Positions 58,130-64,000 of a stretch of 64,000 nucleotides of DNA are shown one piece after another (position 1 is the stretch's first letter; the number at the start of each line of letters is the position of its first letter). Position numbers and translations under genes: made by a program. The stretch spans positions 1 to 64,000 of the forward strand of contig JAJUHK010000003.1 in assembly GCA_029279945.1 (NCBI GenBank). Direction: 5' to 3'. The notes beneath the pieces are model-generated. The model was not told the DNA's origin, did no database searches, and saw nothing but the letters and a program-made list of their open reading frames with translations. The stretch is from Pseudidiomarina indica (GTDB lineage Bacteria > Pseudomonadota > Gammaproteobacteria > Enterobacterales > Alteromonadaceae).

Positions 58130-58843
58130 ATGATCGTTTCAGCAATTCCAGCATTTGATGATAACTACATTTGGGCCATTCAGCCAAGCGAGACTAATGG
58201 CGTTATTGTGGTCGACCCCGGTGCTGCGGAGCCAGTGCTTGACTGGTTAACACAACACCACAAGAAATTGCTAGGTATCCTCGTCACTCATCACCACTGG
58301 GATCATACTAACGGTATCATGCCACTGGTTAATTTATTTCAAGTGCCAGTCATTGGTCCCCATGGCGATCACATCGAAGGTATCAGTCACGCTGTTACCC
58401 ATGGCGATACTGTCACTGTGCCTGGTACAAACTGTGAATTCAAAGTATTAGCAACACCTGGACACACACTCGATCACCTCAGTTATTATACTTTAGGTCA
58501 TGTTTTTGTTGGTGACACTCTTTTTTCAGCTGGCTGCGGCCGCATGTTTGAAGGTACTCCAGAGCAATTTTATCAGTCTTTACAATGCTTAGCTGAACTT
58601 CCAGACGATACCAACGTCTATAGTGCTCACGAATATACTCTAGCGAATTTAAAATTTGCGCTTGCCGCAGAGCCAGAGAACAACATGATTCAAGATTATT
58701 TGGCCGCAGTAACGCGTCGGCGCGCACAAGGGCTCATCACCCTACCGTCATCCATTGGACGAGAAAAACAAGTCAATCCATTCCTTCGTGCCACGTCAGC
58801 GCAACAGTTTGCTGAATTACGACGGTGGAAAGACCAGTTTTAA
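58130..58843 (+). CDS. gloB: Hydroxyacylglutathione hydrolase (glyoxalase II)
   Basis: It splits S-lactoylglutathione into lactate and glutathione, the second step of methylglyoxal detoxification. The 237 residues have the binuclear metal motif THHHWDHTNG, then GHTLDHLSYY, VGDTLFSAGCGRMFEG and SAHEYTLANLKFA, and end in a glyoxalase II C-terminal domain (REKQVNPFLR). I begin at the ATG at 58130, which has AGGTG just upstream, rather than at the GTG one codon earlier. Confidence 0.96.
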   Translation: MIVSAIPAFDDNYIWAIQPSETNGVIVVDPGAAEPVLDWLTQHHKKLLGILVTHHHWDHTNGIMPLVNLFQVPVIGPHGDHIEGISHAVTHGDTVTVPGTNCEFKVLATPGHTLDHLSYYTLGHVFVGDTLFSAGCGRMFEGTPEQFYQSLQCLAELPDDTNVYSAHEYTLANLKFALAAEPENNMIQDYLAAVTRRRAQGLITLPSSIGREKQVNPFLRATSAQQFAELRRWKDQF

Positions 58844-58883
58844 TGCCGTAAACTGCCCTCAACAAAAAAAATGGATACCATCA

Positions 58884-60479
58884 ATGAATAAATGGTTAGC
58901 CCTTACTATTTCGACCAGCCTATTAACTGGATGCGCTACACTTCCTTGGCAATCGACACAGCATGATCCAGCAACTGACACCAGTGCAATGTTGTCCGCT
59001 GATGCTACGGCAACTATAGCTGTTGCAGAACAGGAGCCTACAGCTGATATCATTACCCCCGAAATCACTGTTAGCCCCCAGGAAGAAGCGGATGTCTGGG
59101 TTCGAATTAAACGTCAGTTGACTTTAGAAGCGCCCGAAGTCCCTCGATTAGTAAGTCAACGCGACTGGTATTTAAACAACCCCAATTACTTAGAACGAGT
59201 TGCCAAACGCGCACAACCATTTATGTACATGATCGTCGAAGAAATTGAACGACGTGAAATGCCGCTCGAGTTAGCCCTGCTACCCATCGTGGAAAGTGCG
59301 TTCGATCCTTTTGCCTATTCCCATGGTCGCGCAGCTGGGATATGGCAGTTTATTCCAGGAACGGCACGCCACTACGGCTTAGAAATTAACTGGTGGTACG
59401 ATGGCCGCCGCGATGTTTACGCAGCGACTCATGCGGCGCTCGATTATCTTGATGCATTACAAAAGCGTTTTGACGGGGATTGGTTACATGCCCTCGCTGC
59501 ATATAACTCAGGTGAAGGTCGGGTTGCAAATGCTATTCGGGCCAATCAACGCGCTGGCAAGCCAACCGATTTTTGGTCATTAAATTTACCCCTAGAAACC
59601 CGTGCGTATGTCCCTAAGTTACTCGCTCTTGCTGATATTTTAAAGAATTACGATGACTATGCGCAGCACTGGTTGCCTATCCCTAATCAACCTTACCTAG
59701 CCGTAGTATCTGTCCCGGCCCAAATTGATTTAGCAAAAGCCGCAGAAATGGCAGAACTTGAGTTAGATGAATTACATCACTTCAACTCTGGCTACAATCG
59801 CTGGGCGACAGATCCCAACGGACCACACCGATTGTTACTTCCCATTGAAAACGCCACGAAACTGGAACAATGGCTGGCAACCACGGATCAATCAGAGTTA
59901 GTCCAATGGACTCGCCATAAAGTGAAGCCCGGCGAGAGCTTATTAGTGATTGCAAAGCAATACCATACCACTGCCCAAGCGATTCAGCAGGCAAACCGAA
60001 TTTCAGGCCACCTCATTCGCGCTGGTGATTATTTGCTGGTACCTGTAGCGACCCGTGAATTAGGTGACTACAACCTGTCAGCAGAGCAGCGTTTAGCAAG
60101 CAAGCAGTCAACTGCTCGTGGCGAGTATAAAGTGGAACACACGGTCGTCCGCGGGGATACGTTGTGGGATATTAGCCGCAAGTACAATGTTAACCTGCGC
60201 CAGCTCGCCAGTTGGAACGGCATGGCCCCCACTGATCCATTACGTCCTGGCAAAACATTAGTGGTGTGGTTGCCGCACTCCGAACAGCCAAGTGGAATCG
60301 TACGTAGCGTTAATTACAAAGTCCGCTCAGGCGACTCACTTGCACGCATCGCCTCACGGTTTAATGTGACTATCAACGATATTGAAAAATGGAATCAAAT
60401 TAGCCGGAAGAATTACTTACAGCCAGGTCAAGAATTGAAACTATTTGTCGACGTAACCCGCTTAAATAGCCAATCTTAA
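58884..60479 (+). CDS. mltD: Membrane-bound lytic murein transglycosylase D
   Basis: This 531-residue lipoprotein cleaves peptidoglycan glycan strands to make anhydro-muropeptides. The signal peptide ends in LLTGC (Cys17). The transglycosylase domain has the catalytic Glu in LPIVESAFDPFAYS, AAGIWQFIPGTARHYGL and ALAAYNSGEGRV. The C-terminal half has three LysM repeats starting near residues 345, 410 and 474 (HKVKPGES, HTVVRGDTLW, YKVRSGDSL). The frame is open back into gloB, but the ATG at 58884 gives a proper lipoprotein signal. It ends one base short of the end of the convergent ligA gene. Confidence 0.95.
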   Translation: MNKWLALTISTSLLTGCATLPWQSTQHDPATDTSAMLSADATATIAVAEQEPTADIITPEITVSPQEEADVWVRIKRQLTLEAPEVPRLVSQRDWYLNNPNYLERVAKRAQPFMYMIVEEIERREMPLELALLPIVESAFDPFAYSHGRAAGIWQFIPGTARHYGLEINWWYDGRRDVYAATHAALDYLDALQKRFDGDWLHALAAYNSGEGRVANAIRANQRAGKPTDFWSLNLPLETRAYVPKLLALADILKNYDDYAQHWLPIPNQPYLAVVSVPAQIDLAKAAEMAELELDELHHFNSGYNRWATDPNGPHRLLLPIENATKLEQWLATTDQSELVQWTRHKVKPGESLLVIAKQYHTTAQAIQQANRISGHLIRAGDYLLVPVATRELGDYNLSAEQRLASKQSTARGEYKVEHTVVRGDTLWDISRKYNVNLRQLASWNGMAPTDPLRPGKTLVVWLPHSEQPSGIVRSVNYKVRSGDSLARIASRFNVTINDIEKWNQISRKNYLQPGQELKLFVDVTRLNSQS

Positions 60480-60480
60480 C

Positions 60481-63422
<2,942 letters not shown>

Positions 63423-63456
63423 AATATGCTACTCACTTGCTTATTCATTTTTATCG

Positions 63457-64000
63457 TTAGGACGCTTCTGTGAGCGCCACGGCCTCGTCAATATCAACTG
63501 CGACAAGCCGTGATACGCCGGCCTCTTGCATCGTTACCCCGGCTAGGTGCGATGCCATTTCCATTGCAATCTTATTATGGCTTATATAAATAAACTGCAC
63601 TGTTGCCGACATTTCCTCCACCAATCGACAGAACCGACCAACGTTTGCATCATCCAATGGGGCATCAACCTCGTCCAAGAGACAAAACGGAGCTGGGTTT
63701 AAACGAAAAATTGCAAACACCAATGATAAAGCGGTTAGCGCCTTTTCACCACCTGAAAGCAGGTGAATTGTACTATTTTTCTTGCCCGGTGGCCGTGCCA
63801 TGATGGTAACTCCGGTATCAAGAAGGTCGTCATCGGTTAATTCTAAGTAGGCACTGCCACCACCGAATACTTTAGGGAACAGTTCCTGCAAGCCTTGATT
63901 TACAGCATCAAACGTTGCTTTGAATCGTTGCCGTGTCTCCCGATCAATTTTACGGATAGCCGTCTCTAATGTTTCCAAAGAGGCAGTCAGGTCCTCATGT
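63457..64000 (-). CDS. smc: Chromosome partition protein SMC, C-terminal part
   Basis: The gene enters from the right edge; about the last 181 codons are visible. They form the C-terminal half of the ATPase head, with the signature [15 protein letters not shown], the Walker [17 protein letters not shown] and a switch His in [13 protein letters not shown], plus the end of the coiled coil ([17 protein letters not shown]). SMC organises and segregates the chromosome. The frame is open to the window edge, so the true start lies outside. Confidence 0.95.
   Translation of the reverse strand, partial: HEDLTASLETLETAIRKIDRETRQRFKATFDAVNQGLQELFPKVFGGGSAYLELTDDDLLDTGVTIMARPPGKKNSTIHLLSGGEKALTALSLVFAIFRLNPAPFCLLDEVDAPLDDANVGRFCRLVEEMSATVQFIYISHNKIAMEMASHLAGVTMQEAGVSRLVAVDIDEAVALTEAS

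Noticed and set aside
58755..58883. mltD starting inside gloB
   Set aside because: The frame is open, but it lacks a ribosome site there and would destroy the lipoprotein signal peptide that begins at 58884.

Overview
This window comes from the chromosome of a gammaproteobacterium, most likely in the Alteromonadales and perhaps Idiomarinaceae-like. The family guess is inference from gene content; no search was run. Supporting signs are an accA-dnaE-tilS block, a smc-zipA-ligA block, a tmRNA with the tag ANDENYALAA, a FadR-type operator at fadE, a monomeric NADP isocitrate dehydrogenase, and many genes for amino-acid, peptide and fatty-acid use (branched-chain oxoacid dehydrogenase, AstE, ArgE, an M3 oligopeptidase, two AbgT-type transporters). 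The genome is compact: several convergent gene pairs overlap at their 3' ends.

Region 1-9749 is the right end of an integrated island next to the 3' end of ssrA. From ssrA leftward it holds a 691-residue DUF6538-type tyrosine recombinase, a type III restriction Res gene cut off before its nuclease domain and lacking its Mod partner, and a full-length single-chain type ISP restriction-modification enzyme. Beyond that lie a 56-residue ORF, a broken ORF and the end of an IS3-family element that runs off the window. The left end of the island is not visible.

Region 9749-30000 starts the conserved chromosome: ssrA, a GNAT-C39 peptidase fusion, purM-purN, a DUF3108 protein, fadE with its promoter and FadR site, an AbgT transporter, and a minus-strand operon (2OG-Fe(II) oxygenase, 5'-nucleotidase lipoprotein, Bcr/CflA efflux pump). 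These are followed by a small outer-membrane beta-barrel, argE, rnhB, a second AbgT transporter, a short-chain dehydrogenase and a large propeller-GGDEF sensor.

Region 30000-46700 is almost entirely minus strand: the branched-chain 2-oxoacid dehydrogenase operon (E1 alpha, E1 beta, E2, no E3), astE with a DUF599 membrane protein, a two-gene RND efflux system without an outer-membrane partner, and dnaE-accA-tilS-EamA.

Region 46860-64000 holds a four-gene MCE lipid-transport operon, a small conserved protein, icd, an M3 peptidase lipoprotein, a YkgJ-type cysteine-cluster protein, two tandem tRNA-Asp genes with a strong promoter, dnaQ diverging from rnhA, a methyltransferase diverging from gloB, mltD, and finally ligA, zipA and the C-terminal end of smc. 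Apart from the island, most of this is ordinary core genome. The points most worth a second look are the ssrA-linked defense island, the GNAT-C39 fusion, the oxygenase-nucleotidase-efflux operon and the odd TilS P-loop.
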